Shown here piece after piece: positions 32,600 to 44,919 of a stretch of 64,000 nt of DNA. The notes beneath the pieces are model-generated. The model did not search any database. It was given only the letters and a program-made list of their open reading frames with translations, and was not told the origin of the DNA. Source of the stretch: Arenicola marina (lineage: Eukaryota; Annelida; Polychaeta; Arenicolidae); assembly GCA_964019135.1 (NCBI GenBank), contig OZ025250.1, positions 47,275,174-47,339,173 of the forward strand, given 5' to 3'. Position numbers and translations under genes: made by a program. Numbering within the stretch: position 1 is the stretch's first letter; each line of letters starts with the position of its first letter.

Positions 32600-34402
32600 T
32601 TCTTATTGTAAACGGTACATCTAGGATTGCTGTAACCGATAGGGCTATGAGTTCAGTCGACAGGACGAGCCTTCTTCAGTAACTTGATTATATTTAAGTC
32701 TCACAATTAATTGCGGCATTAATGTATGGAAGAATGTGGGCATTTTCTATGGTTGATATATATATAGACTAAAGTATTACAGATGGTGTCTTATATACGG
32801 GCGATCAAAAATGATGGATAATCCTTGTCCGCTGGATCGATTTTTTGGTAACGGGATAGCTTGATAGTTATTATCTTCTCTGTCGATATACAACAAATTA
32901 CGTTGCAAGGTAAGATCATCGGGCTAGATCGGTAGGCGTTGTCGCCATGGCTATGTGTAATCAAATAATCTCTGTTCGTCGCATGCCTACTGAAGGTCAC
33001 CGACAGCTGATTTGTAAGAGTTTCTTTGCTTCGTCTTTCTATATTGATTGCCCGAGCGAGAACGGATTGTTTGAATGGAACATATATTAATGGGACTTGA
33101 AGGTAAAAGTGTAGATCTGTGTTTGCAAAAGAGGTCAACAAAATATTGAGAATTGAAATGTTTTTACCTGTTACTTAGGACGCACCAAGCGGAATCAAAG
33201 ATTATTACAATATGTCGAAGTGTTCTCCTTCACTGAGCTGCCACGTCTACTACACTACATAGATACAGCATCGGCCAAAGATACTTCTATCTATCATTTA
33301 ATTCTTAGACTTAGACGCCTCCCTGTGACAACCTCCTGGGACAACAATTAAAGATGATCTCGCATGTATCAGTTGGATATATACCTAATTGGGAAGACAG
33401 AAATGCGCGCAGATAGTAAAATAAACAGCATTTGGTTATAACTAAACAATGTTGATTTTATCGCATGTTAATGACTGAACACGTTAAAAGTCACGATTCG
33501 CACACATTGCATTATATCCTTAATGCATCGATCACATGAAAAAGTCCAGCACCACTGCCAACAAGCAAAGTGACGTGATATGTTTATATTAGCGTAACCT
33601 CGACACTGGCTTACTAAACCATTAGCATAAACAGAGCGTGAACTCATAGGAAGAGTTCTCGGTGAGGCAGACCAATTTTTGTGATCACCATCATGATGAG
33701 CTAAAATTCTATACAATAGCCAGGAGACGTTATGACCAGCATCATTGTGGGTGACAATATATTCATTCATTTATTCATTATAGCTTCAAGTGACGATCTG
33801 TAGGCAATGTGTCCAGCTGAAACGACGTGAAAAACTCAATTAATATGTCGTCATTACAGCCCATAGCATAAAATCCCACTGCACATTTACATACTGATTA
33901 TCTGGAGACCAAATCAACCAGTAAAACAAATTAGCTCAGTAAACGTGCATTTACGACAAATATTGCAAACGTCTCTGATGATGTAAACATCATCAACTGC
34001 TATGGGTCTGTGTCAACTAATTCCACTGGGAATGGGGGGAGCAGCAGAACAGCAAACAGAGCAGCAAGTAGAAGAACAACTGAGAGGAATCAGAGTGGCC
34101 AACAGGGAGGGAATAACGTAGGATCCTGGTATAGCAAAGACAAAAGAAAACATGAATACAAACAGAGCGTGGAAGAGTAAAAAGCGAGCGGAGTGACAAA
34201 CACAGCTCCCCAACGGACGAGACCCGAATATTTGCTGAATGAACTTGGCCAATATTCAAAGGAATGTGAATATTGATTAGATTTTCATGTCAAGGACAAA
34301 CTATCTATTATTACTAGTCAAGTAATCAAGTATCACATTTACCTCACATGCTAACAATAAAAATATTTCAAGCTCGATGCTTAAAACCTTATTTAGACTC
34401 CT
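32600..34402. other. Non-array stretch of copy B, no recognised gene
   Basis: Aligns with copy A 2,640-4,883, apart from the 480-bp segment present only in copy A. The minus-strand frames at 32,791-33,141 and 33,468-33,770 match those of copy A, but no domain or splice structure supports them. Confidence 0.45.
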
Positions 34403-34411
34403 ATTATAACT
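34403..34411. repeat. Left 9-bp target-site duplication (ATTATAACT)
   Basis: Matches the single ATTATAACT at 4,884-4,892 of the empty site in copy A and, with one mismatch, ATTATGACT at 41,650-41,658. Confidence 0.85.
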
Positions 34412-34683
34412 TGGCCATATATTACCATTATGAGCAAAGAGCTGTGAAAGGTCATACCAGCAAGCGCACCTGTGCTCATTTTCAGACTGACAAGACAAAT
34501 AGAAATATCCATTATCTTCTCTAACATGTTATTAGACGAGGGGTAAAAGTTATTTATCCATTACGTTAAGACGGTAACAATCCCATTTGCTTGCAACAAA
34601 ATAATTCCTAAATCACCAGGTCGGCCAGGACAGTTCTAGTTCCGGTCACGTGACACATTAGAGGTGGTAGCGTGCGTTCGTGT

Positions 34684-37008
34684 TATGGTCGATATGGCGG
34701 AATCTTCAGCGCGAAATGTACTTGAGCTTGTCAAGCAAGACTTGAAACTTAAATATAGCCAAAACAAGGAACAGATACAAGCCCTTGTTTCCCTTCATGA
34801 AGGAAAGGATATATTTTATCTGTTGCCAACTGGCCACGAAAAAGTGACATCCTTGCTATGCTCCCGTTGATAGAGACAGAGCGAGTTGATTTTACATCTG
34901 AGTGTGTGTGGGGCGGGGGGGGGGGGGAGGGGGGAATTCATTATATGTAGTAGTATTTTCTTAGGGTTCTGTAATATATTGACGGTGTCTGTCATCTTTA
35001 TAATTATAAAATAAATAATTATATCAACATTGAAAGTTTATGGGCGTACGGTATATTTTGTTGATATATATATGACGCTGAGGTTTGGTTGATTATGTGT
35101 GATAAATAATGGTTCTTGTATGTCAAGCATTTAAATGCTAATGTAAAAACGTATTGATTGGTATATATAAACGTTAAACCATACACTTTAGTAAACCATA
35201 TATATTTATTAAACACCAATTGGACAAGGCAATGAAAATAAAAAGATTATTTAATATAACTATATTTTTCTCAACAGACAAAAATAGATTCCTAAAAAAA
35301 AAGCGGCATTTAATCCACGATACATACATATAAATATGCTAACGTAAATGTATCTGTTAAGTATATTTTATCCACAGGAAGAATCAAACCAGCGGCATAT
35401 AGTTATTATTGTTTCCCCACTTCGGGTATTGGTAAAAAATCAAGTATCCAGATAGACTGAATTAGGAGTGCCTGCCATCGCGCTCCTGAAACAAAACGAG
35501 TTAAAGGCCCATGAAGCGACAGGTATCTTTTATTTAAAACAAGTGCTTGTTATATTTACGAATGCACCAACTATGTTCATTTATTTATAATTATTTAACG
35601 TTTGCACTTATTTGTTAGCAACACACAAAAACAAAATTGTATACACATATACATATTGCAGAAATTCAACAAGGAAAATATTCCCTCATCTACTGTTCGC
35701 CCGAATCCATAAGTCACGACCACGGGTTCAACCTGCTCAGCATGATACGAAATAAAATATGGCTGCTGGCAGTGGACGAAGTACATTTGCTCATCACATG
35801 GTAAATATAAATGTATAATTAAAAATATATAATTGAACTTTACGGGCTTCTTAGAGACAATACATATGATCATGACGGTTGATACCCAATACCAATAATA
35901 TAGCTATTTTTTTTATATTGTTCTCTGTAGGGGAATTCTTTCCGAAACAAATACAGGCGGGTGCGAGAATTGCGTGCAGTAATAGGACGTGTCCCCGTGG
36001 CCTGCACAACAGCAACAGTGAACCAGTCAATGATGGACGCCATCTCGTTGTCTCTCGGATTAAACAAGTTTTAGATAATAGCACAGGTACCAGACAGGTA
36101 AGTTATTACCAAAAAATAGTGTTATCATTAAACACTGCATCAAAACCTTGTGTTTCAGTTACCATATTATTTTCTTATTGAAAAATATATGACCATAACA
36201 ATATTCAATATACAAACATAAAAAATACTACTTATATGTTTCAGGCCTATTATCTTCCTGGATATAATAGACGGAACGTGTGAAATTTCTTCGCTGCAGT
36301 GGTACCTGAACGAATTGATATCGGACAAAGACAAAGCCCCGAAGGCAAAAATAATTACAATCATCATCGGCGTATCCAGTACAAAATGAAGACACGAGAT
36401 GATATATTATGAACGTCATAGTTAAAGCTATATAACATGACATTTTACATCAACAAATAGTACAAGTGCTAGAACCGACAGATGCTGATATGCTCATCAG
36501 CTTCTTCCATGCGAAGTTAGACAAAGGCAGTGAAGAGGAAATTCTGGCAGAATTTGCTGAACCTCATTCACAAATTCGATGTCTGATCGCTGCAATAGCG
36601 TTTGGCGTAGGAGTAGAGATTAAAGATATACGATACACCATACACTGGGGTCCCGCGCCCGCCATCATTGACTATTGGCAGGAAGTAGGGCGTGGAGGTC
36701 GAGATGGTAAACCCACAAAGGCAATCCTTTATACTCCACGATACACTATGGACAAGAGGCGCTGCGACGAACCTATGCTCACCTTGGTTCGTCAGGCTGA
36801 ATCGACATGTATTAGACGTTCTGTGCTGTCAGAGGTTACGGTCGATTGCCTGGCAAGTCCGACATTGACAAATGCGGCGGAAAAAAAATTGCTGTGGGTA
36901 CTGCGAAACAACAGAAGATTACAATGTTACGTAGTCTTCACTGTCGGTGTTCCCACCTCAAAGCCCCTAAACGGAGCCCCCTCGTTTTCCAAAAGTCATA
37001 GTCAGTAG
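34684..37008 (+). pseudogene. RecQ-like ATP-dependent DNA helicase of the transposon (decayed)
   Basis: At least six exon-like blocks, in order: (1) 34,684-34,860, LKYSQNKEQIQALVSLHEGK, then a degenerate Walker A (LPTGHEKVT for LPTGYGKS); (2) about 35,390-35,520, motif Ia HIVIIVSPLRVLVKNQVS, then an in-frame TAG; (3) about 35,661-35,801, YSLIYCSPES and motif II AVDEVH; (4) about 35,930-36,100, SFRNKYRRVRELRAV and motif III TTATVNQS; (5) about 36,245-36,390, LQWYLNELISDKDKAPK; (6) 36,450-37,008, motifs V-VI with IAAIAFGVGVEIKDIRYTIH and YWQEVGRGGRDGKPTKAILY. Motif order and WQEVGRxGRDG identify RecQ. The damaged Walker A, the stop and a frame change between blocks 3 and 4 make it non-functional. 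Introns are short, AT-rich and GT-AG. It probably assisted transposition in intact relatives. Confidence 0.8.
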
Positions 37009-40000
37009 AAAGAGCGCATAACCGCAATCGGACCTTTTCTTCATCACGAAGATCAGGACGATGATGACCGAAAACCGGATACGCTGCATGATGGCGTCCG
37101 GATGTGTATCCAAACAAAGACTCTGGGTGCAACTCTTCCACTAGAGTTACCACATCTGGGTGTTTGCGAATACTGCGTAAAGACGATCCTTCGTTCTATA
37201 GGGCAAAACTCTGTACAAGGTTGTCATGGAACACTTTGCCGAATTCCCCTCCTATCTGGCTGGATGGCTTCGCTTGTTTGTCGGTATAGCGACCGCGGGA
37301 ACGTTCCACCATCTCTGAAAGAATAGAATATGGTTATACATGTTACTAGTATTAAATATTACATACATGATATTATATTTCGATAAAACTTGTCAATATT
37401 ATTATATATATCTAATTACCATTTTATTTAAAGTATGATAATAATGTGAGCCATCACGCATAAAGTAATATTAACTTATTCAGTTAATGGTTTACATATA
37501 ATTGTCACTAATTTTATATAGTAAACAATATGTTGTACGTACCTAATAAAATGGCCCGTTGTATGCTTACCTTTGAAATCGTTGTTGAGGAATTCGTTTA
37601 CGAGGTCGAGTCCTATGTTTCCACCCTTTTGTCCGCGCAATTTTGCCACACACTCCCATGTCATCTCATGGGCCAGGCGATCGGACAAACCTCCACCTGT
37701 GTCTGTATCAATTTTTTTTAAAGTGATATAAAAATAAACAAAGCGACATTTATAAATTAACTGAAGGGTGTAATGTGTTGTAATAAATAATGAAATAAAA
37801 TATTATTGTATATCAAATATACGAAATAACACTTTTTATATACGTTTAGAAACATGGACAACATTCTCGGTCCATCACCTTCTCGTACCGTGTCGCGGTT
37901 GGCCAGGTGGCACAGATCCCGCCACAGCACTTGTAAGGAGTACTGCTGGACGTTGTCGTCGTTGCGACAGTGCTCCGAACAGTACCAGGGCCGGCCTGTA
38001 AGAAAATTTAATAAAAACCCGTAAGATTAATACATTTATAATGTTTCTAATAGTGTCCTTTTTACTTTTATAATTGACACAACTATATATTTAAGGAACA
38101 GATTTCGTTTGTGTATACCAGGAGTTAGGTTGGGTCTGTCATTGAGACACTCCGGGTGATATTTTTCGAATGATTGGCACTCGTCCCCTCTGGTGCAGAC
38201 TGTCATGTGGAGGTCCGATGCCCCACGGCGCTTTTGACATTTACAGTAGATGTAATTGCCACTGGCCAGAAAATCCGGGGAGCAGAACTAGTCTCCGTTT
38301 GGCTTGTTGCGCAACACTGGGTTGGCACACCCGAAGTTGAACCAACGTCCCACACAAGATGGGTTGCAACATAAAACCATGTCGTCGTCAGCGTCTAAGG
38401 GCAATAAAATAATTAAATAGGGATATTTTTTAACCTTACGTAAAATTACTCACTTCAAAGTGATTAATACATATATACACATATAACTTAATCATTACAA
38501 TATTGTCATATATTAATTACATTGGCCACAAGTGCAGTATGGGTAATCAGACATCTTTGCCCTGGTATTTTGCTCACGTCGTGGAGCTCCCCAAACACGA
38601 GCCACGATCCGACGGGCAAGTTTTTCCATATGGGCCCATTTGTCTCGTCCCTCAGGGAGATCTGGAATGGCATCAATGTCATTCATGTTACACAGTTGCA
38701 TGGCCAGGAGCACCACAAAGCACGCCAAAAAGTCCCAGACATGCTGAAAGTGTTCATCACGTCTGCCTTGAGTGATCGATGACGGAATCTGTCTTTCAAC
38801 TGGTACAATGTGCCAATGTCCGCCACACTCCTCTCGGTGAACAACTGGTTCATCGTGTCTTGCATCAAGATCCCCTCTTAATGGAATTCTTGTGGAGTTC
38901 CTTCCAGTCCTTTAAGTCTTGACACTGGTGTAAGTCCTACCATGGGCGCTCGTTTTGCGTGATTCATTCGCACCACACTGAGTTGGTCTCCGTTACAAGG
39001 TACCTTGTGTACCCCGTCCGCGCCAACACGAGGCGCGTACCGCATCAAGTGTTCCATGATCTGGATGACCCCAGTTGTGGAAGTAGGGTTGGCTTCAATC
39101 ACCCCCAGATTGACCACCTGAGACTGCCGCCATTTCTCCTGTGTGTGCGTGCGGCACATGCCATGTTACCTTGTTGACCAGGTCCTGGAAATAAGGGATG
39201 TACGTGACCAGGATTCCCTAGGTGACGACCTGGCACCGCTCTTCAAGAAACAACCAATCACCGGCCTGGGGCAAGAACACTTGGGGTGCCATGTCACTTG
39301 CAGCTACGGTGGTCACGTCGTTAAGATGAAGAGAAGGAAGGCGGTGCTCAACCGCGAAAAATAACCCCCACACGAGGAATTGATTTCTCTCTTCCAGGCT
39401 CTGATGCTTCTTTTGGACCTGCATTTGGACGTTATCCCAGCCTAGGCTAAATGATTTGGGAGGGGCAGGAACATTTGGTCTCCTTAGTCCCAAACGCAAG
39501 GGACGCTATTCAACCGCGTTCTGAAATAAATTGTAATGTTATTAAAGGACGCTTTTATAAAAAAAAACATTTCCGATTTCATGCTAATATAATAAAAGCG
39601 CATAATAAAATTAAATATTTATCATACTTTGCTTTATGCATTTTATTATAGAGGTTGTGATTTAATTTCAATAATGGTTATTTTATTGTTTGAAACTATA
39701 AAATTTATATATAAATAATATATTGCCCAAATGTTTACCTGAACAGACACTTTCTTCTCAAAAATGTGTTTGTCATAGGCCAGGGCGTGACTGTCGTTAT
39801 GCGCTCTCACAGCACCTGCGCACTGGGTGATCCCAAGTGAATGGAGAACCTGGAAAGCAGCGGTACTGGTGCCCTGCCGCCAGAGTTCAACCCCTACAGA
39901 TGACTGGGTGAATTTGTATAGCCTGGGCGTCCGGAAGAAGGAGATAACCGACAGTATGGTGCCAAGCTGTCTGCGCCACATCTCGTCAGTTTCCTCGTTG

Positions 40001-41004
40001 GTCATCATTCTTAAAATATAAAATAATCCTGTTATAAGTAAAGTAGGTAATACAATATTTGTCATCGACATATACAGTAAAGACATAGATGTACTATATA
40101 AAATTTGACACAATAAAGTATATAATGTTTGTTTTACTAATCTATTTTATAACAGATTTCAATTATATGATCATAAATGTATTTACCTTCTTGCCCTTTT
40201 GGGTCCTAGAGATACAGAGCGACGTAGTTGACTCGGTGAGGGTTGCATTGCTCCCAAAAGGAAAGACGAAAGTGAAATTTTCTTGGTGCATTCTTCCAGT
40301 ACGTTGTACCAAGAAAAGTTTTGGAGATTCTCCAGTGATGAAGGCTGTGATAGAGGGTTCATTGTGTCCTTGCGATGTCTTCCTGTCACATGGGCCAGCT
40401 CCGTCCTAACTCCCGCACGAACTGTGCATCATAGCATTTCTAGCGGCACGGGAGTGCTTCCACAACAAGCGAAAGGCTTTGTCGTACTTGCTATTGTTTA
40501 GGTATCGACACGCCGGAGCCAAAGCTCAGCCTGTATTATCCTAATCTCTGGGTCGCTCCCATTATCTTCTTTTTCTTGACCCCTTTCCGGTGTGAGGCGA
40601 TTGTCTGATCTCTTCCGGTCGGGAAAACCCGGGTTGCCCGGAGAGAAGATCCGCTTTACACCCGGCGGCGTCCTCAGCACGAAGGGAGTCTTCGGCGTTA
40701 TGGGAGTAACAGATGCAGAATCAGAAATCTGTAGGCTAGGTGTAGTCGTATTGGGCGTTTCATGTGTATCCGTAGGTGTGATTAAACCATCTCTTCTGCG
40801 AGTGCGTGGTCCGGTCCAAGTTCGACGACTGACGCCGGCTCTAATACGCCGCACACCAGTTTCGCGGATCAAGCGGGAGCGACAAAGGTGACAAATGAAG
40901 CTGGTATTACTTGATGTAACACATCGGCGAAATACACTAGACGCTGTGTATGGGGATGTTTGGGCCAATAACTTGTATCTAGAAAGCGAATAGATAATGC
41001 ACAT
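36938..41004 (-). pseudogene. DUF6589-type transposase of the transposon (decayed, about 8 exons)
   Basis: Order along the minus strand: N-terminal C-x2-C region (FICHLCRSRL, 40,498-41,004); the conserved FSWYNVLEECTKK...FLLGAMQ block (40,190-40,390); exon 40,009-39,739 with MMTNEETDEMWRRQLGTILS; about 39,520-38,510 with WDNVQMQVQKKHQSLEERNQ, EANPTSTTGVIQIMEHLMRY, VPCNGDQLSVVRMNHAKR and IGTLYQLKDRFRHRSLKAD; PHD-like cysteine exon 38,394-38,119 (MVLCCNPSCVGRWFNFGCAN, then YIYCKCQK) continuing into 37,995 (GRPWYCSEHC) and LWRDLCHLANRDTVREGDGP; exon 37,702-37,571 (WECVAKLRGQKGGNIGLDLV); and last exon 37,314-36,938 (IRKHPDVVTLVEELHPESLF). These match the layout I know for animal DUF6589 proteins. 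At least three in-frame stops and two frameshifts are visible. I infer an RNase H-like catalytic core, with GDQ and related acidic residues as candidates. Confidence 0.75.
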
Positions 41005-41649
41005 AAACCATATGATGAAGTGTACGATGTTGGGCGCGGCAAATACATTAAAATATATACAAATATATTATAATTAAATAATCGCTAATCTTTTATAATT
41101 AATTACAGCATTTTAGGCTTAAAGATAATTATTCTACAATCATTAGAATTAAAACATCGGGATAATATTTTTTTATATTTCACATAGTGTCTTAATATAA
41201 AAGCATATATATAATCATACGGTTGTAAGATTAATAATACTTTTTTATAATAATATAATTATTATATGAATACCATGGATGAATATATTATTTTTAGGTG
41301 CCTAGATAGGAAAACTATTTGGCTTTGTAAATAATATTATAAAATTATCGATTACCATTCGCCCATACCGCTAAAGGCTCCAGCAAAAAAGCCAGAAAGT
41401 TCATATACATTATTTAATTTGTTCGTATATTCTTTGGGAAGGTTTTCACTAAATAGTATACAAAGTAATGGATAAATAGGTTATACCCCTCGTCTAACAA
41501 CATGTTAGAGAAGATAATGGATCTTTCTGTTTGTCTTGTCAGTTTGAGATTGAGCGTGTGGGGATGTTGGAGGCCGTTTCGCACAGCACATGTGCGCTTG
41601 CTGGTATGACCTTACACAGCCCTTTGCTTTTAATGGTCATGCATGGCTA

Positions 41650-41658
41650 ATTATGACT
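41650..41658. repeat. Right 9-bp target-site duplication (ATTATGACT)
   Basis: One mismatch to the left copy ATTATAACT. Copy A flanking sequence ACAAGTCAGG continues directly after it. Confidence 0.85.
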
Positions 41659-42348
41659 ACAAGTCAGGCACTACATCACACGTTACAGGTCACTGACGTA
41701 GACAAAATAACTCTCCTTCTCATTATATTCAACGTTAGACCATGCATGACCGGAAATAGGTCAAGTCACAGTGCCAATGACGTGTGTTTTAAAGCTATTA
41801 ACATCCCTTTGAGTCCTTGGAATCAACTTGATTTCATATAAGTTTCAATCACTGAAAATTGGAAGGTGTTTGTAGAGGGCGAGGGAGGTGCGGGTGTTAA
41901 TAGGTGGAGCAGGCGGCCACAGCTCACAATTACAGACATCGTGCCATAAACAATTCAACTAACGTCAGTTGAGGGCAGCTTAACCGGCTGAACCCACCCC
42001 CCCTCACCTTCCCCGGTAATAGGGGGGAGAGAGAGGGGGGGGTGGTGTAGGGCAGATTAGGAAGGGCCCAGTGTGGCTGAGGTGAGTGGCGGGAGGATGT
42101 CTGAGTGGCACCCTGTCCCTCCGTCAGAGAGACGTTTACAGTGACACCTTTCTAAACGTAAACAACATGTCAAATATCACTTAAAGCTGTCACAGCCGCA
42201 CCCCCCCCCCACCCTCCCCGCCCCACCAGGGGGAAGGTGGTTAGGGGAGAGGGTGTGAGGTATGTTGTACTTATCAACAATCAGCTTAACACGGTTTGAG
42301 TGACGTGATGACGTCACTATTACTTACGCGGACGGCGCGTTGTTGTCG
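41659..42348. other. Flank between transposon and NHL exon (copy B)
   Basis: Aligns with copy A 4,893-5,599, including the G/C tracts and the TGACGTCA word. No gene seen. Confidence 0.45.
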
Positions 42349-43203
42349 TCAGCGGCTCACGACAAACAGTTTGTTGTTGTCGCTGTCCGTGACGTAGAGG
42401 AGGTGGTGGCGGGGTGGGCATGATATAGACCAGGGCCGTACCTCCCTCAGCCTCACCCTGGTGACCGCCTCACCCTCCAGCCTCACCCCGGTGACTGCCT
42501 CCCCCTCCCGGCTCACCACGAGGAGAGAGCCAACCGGCCTGTCACACACCACAAAATGCTGCCCGTTGTGGGTTATGCCACGAGGAGCCGAGCGTCCTGG
42601 GAGGTTGAGGACGCGGCCCGGAGCGCCGTCCCCGGTGTACAGCACCAGGAGGAAGGGGTCGTATCCCACCAGGATGGTGTCCTCGAGGACGGACACAAAC
42701 CACGGCCGGCCCCGCTTCCCCTGCACTTCTGGCGGCGTGTTGAGGGTGGCCACCACCTTGCCCCCCGCCACATCCACCACATAGACCCCGTCCTGACAGC
42801 AGACATATAGAGTCTGGCGCGACTCGCTGTAGGCCAGTCCCCATGGCTCTGTCAGGCGTTCAGTGGCCGGCAGTGTCCGCGTCAGGGCGACCTGACTACC
42901 CACCAGCTGGACTCCCTGGAGCTGGCCATTGTCCTGGGAGATCCAGAACTCCGTGTCTGTAGAGGTGATCCAGCGTGGAGAGAGGACGCGGGACTCCGCC
43001 ACGTAGCGGTGGGCTGTGTGGCCGCCTTCTGTGGTCCGCCGGAAGACCACCACCCTGCCCCCGACCCTGTCCCTGGCCCTGTCCACCACCCACACCAAGT
43101 TACCGTGGGCGGACACACCCTTGGGGTACTGTAGGCGCCCGCGTCCGGCCTTCTCCCCCACCACCACCCCCGTCACCCGCAGACGGCCATACGCCGCCGC
43201 ATC
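42349..43203 (-). CDS. NHL-repeat beta-propeller protein, terminal exon (copy B)
   Basis: Paralogue of 5,600-6,406, open from an acceptor AG before 43,203 to the stop at 42,349, about 284 residues, ending NNKLFVVSR. Blades are visible as LQYPKGVSAHGNLVWVVDRA, LTEPWGLAYSESRQTLYVCC, PRGITHNGQHFVVCDRPVGS and HLLYVTDSDNNKLFVVSR. Relative to copy A it has in-frame length changes only, among them a duplicated ten-codon block (GEAVTGVRLE then GEAVTRVRLR) and four extra residues in blade 1. Both copies stay open although neighbouring DNA is full of indels, which favours real coding sequence. Upstream exons were not found. Confidence 0.75.
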   Translation of the reverse strand, partial: DAAAYGRLRVTGVVVGEKAGRGRLQYPKGVSAHGNLVWVVDRARDRVGGRVVVFRRTTEGGHTAHRYVAESRVLSPRWITSTDTEFWISQDNGQLQGVQLVGSQVALTRTLPATERLTEPWGLAYSESRQTLYVCCQDGVYVVDVAGGKVVATLNTPPEVQGKRGRPWFVSVLEDTILVGYDPFLLVLYTGDGAPGRVLNLPGRSAPRGITHNGQHFVVCDRPVGSLLVVSREGEAVTGVRLEGEAVTRVRLREVRPWSISCPPRHHLLYVTDSDNNKLFVVSR

Positions 43204-43665
43204 CTACAACGACAAGCATCTCAGTGAAAACCAAACATATAACTGGCGCGGGGGTGGGGGGGGGGGGGGAGGCGGTGGCAGTGGTGTATGTCAGACGTCA
43301 AGGTGAAGGCCGCACGTGCCGTATTTGGTGTTGTACATTTCCACCGATGTCTGAAGGGTTTCCTGGCGACTTGGAGACTGAAATAAACATCGATTCACGG
43401 CGGACTGCAGTCTGTGAAGACAAAGGATGTTTATCTTTATAGTTTAAATTCAATGGCTGTCATCTGCAAATAACGTAAACAAAAGATATTAATATGATAT
43501 TAAGTTACATATTTATATTTATAAACCGCAGCACGGCACGCTGGGTGGATGTATCAGAGGAGGTGGAGGAGGGAGTGGGGTACACTTGCACTAGTGATAG
43601 ATGACAGGGCGGACTGCACTGAGCAGGTGTCAGAAGGCAGCACGAGTGTGAAACAGAGCAACATG
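43204..43665. other. Upstream flank of NHL exon B
   Basis: Shared with copy A 6,407-6,735. It includes a G tract and a stretch TTTCCACCGATGTCTGAAG also present in A. No further exon is defensible. Confidence 0.4.
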
Positions 43666-43669
43666 GAGC

Positions 43670-44915
43670 GGTAAACAGGGAGGGGTACAGGGGTGAAAAC
43701 AATGGGAGAGGGGGGGGGGGGGCGAAAGGCAGGGAGAGGAGTAGCGCGGTAAACCGTGAGGGGAACAGGGGTGGAAACAGGGAGGGGTACATGGGTGGAA
43801 ACAGGCAGAGGAACAGTGTGAGAAACAGGGAGGGGTACGTGGGTGGAAACAGGGAGGGGAACAGTGCGGGAAACCGTAAGGGGAATGTACAACTATACAG
43901 GGAGAGGCACAGAGCAGAAGACCACGAACAGAGCGGGAAACAAAGGGGGAAGAGATCGGAAAGCAGGGAAGATAACAATGTTGGAAGCAGTGAGAGCAAC
44001 ACAGCGAGAAACAGGGAGGGGACCAGCTAGGATGGAAACAGGGAGGACAGCGGAGCAGGAAACAGGAAGAGAAATAGGGCGGTAAACAGAGACTAGCGGA
44101 GCGGAAAACGGGGTGGGGGGACAGGGGGGGGGGGTCGGGGGGGGGGGCAGAGGGGAAAACAGAGCGTAAACAGGGAGGGGACACAGGGTGGGATCAGTGC
44201 AGGAAACAGGGAGTAGAACAGTGCGAGAAACATGCCAGGCGATATGGCTGGGCGGTGGGGGGGGGGGGGGGCCTAAGGGGAGCAGAAAACAATGAAGGGA
44301 GCGAGCGGGGGAACTAGGAGGGGAACAGAGCGAGAATAGGAAAGGCGCCCCGTGCAATGACGTGTGACGGAAAGGACAGAGCCAAGAAACAGGCAGCGAA
44401 ATAGTGCGGGCACAGCGAGGTTAACAGATAGGGAAGAAGGGAGGGAAGGAGATTGGGAAGCATGGACGAAAAGCAGTGAGGGGAATCCTGCAGTAAACAG
44501 GGAGGGAGCCAGGGAGGGAAACAGAAAGAAGAGCTAAGCAGAAAACAGGGAACGGGAACATGAAGGGAAACAGCGAGGAGAGCGGAGCGAGCAGGAAACA
44601 GGGGAGGGGCAGAGCAGGAAACGCGGGAGGGGCAGGGCGTGAAACAGGGGGGGGGGGGGGGGCAGCGGAGGGCGTAAGGGGGCAGAACGGAAAAGAAGAC
44701 AGGCACAGGCTGGGAAACGAGGAGGGTAACAGTGCGAAAACAGAGCGGGTAGTCCTGGGGTTTGGGGAAGGGGAGGCAAAGCATGGAGGGGAGTAGTGCG
44801 GAAATCAGGTACGGAAAAAGAGCGGGAAACAATGGGAGAGAAACTGTGACGGGAACCGATGGGAGGGGACATGGCGGGAACGATGGAGGTAAGCATAGAG
44901 CCTCACATTGAGAGA
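43670..44915. repeat. Degenerate A/G-rich minisatellite (copy B)
   Basis: 43,670-44,090 keeps clear GGAAACAGGGAGGGG units. 44,090-44,915 is more decayed, with several G runs (44,115-44,150, 44,255-44,272, 44,648-44,662) and AAAGAGCGGGAAACAATGGG shared with copy A. Confidence 0.85.
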
Positions 44916-44919
44916 AACG

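Larger units (their letters stand above)
34412..41649. mobile_element. 7.2 kb DNA transposon with long TIRs, RecQ-like helicase and DUF6589-type transposase
   Basis: The ends are fixed by comparison with the empty site in copy A. The element begins TGGCCATATATTACC and its other end, reversed, begins TAGCCATGCATGACC. Terminal inverted repeats are 34,412-34,564 and 41,465-41,649; they share GGTCATACCAGCAAGCGCAC and CCATTATCTTCTCTAACATG, and the right one has about 32 extra bases. The target duplication is 9 bp. Two convergent genes fill the element: helicase on the plus strand (34,684-37,008) and transposase on the minus strand (41,004-36,938). Both have introns and both carry stops or frameshifts, so this copy is not autonomous. 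Helicase domains are known in Academ-type transposons, whose reported target duplications are 3-4 bp; KDZ-type elements have about 8 bp. I therefore leave the superfamily open. Confidence 0.85.

Noticed and set aside
34684-37008. Host RecQ gene
   Set aside because: It lies between transposon TIRs, is absent from the equivalent place in copy A, and is paired with a transposase-like gene.
34412-41649. Virus-like or Polinton-type element
   Set aside because: No capsid, polymerase B, integrase or protease sequence is seen. The gene set and TIRs fit a plain DNA transposon.
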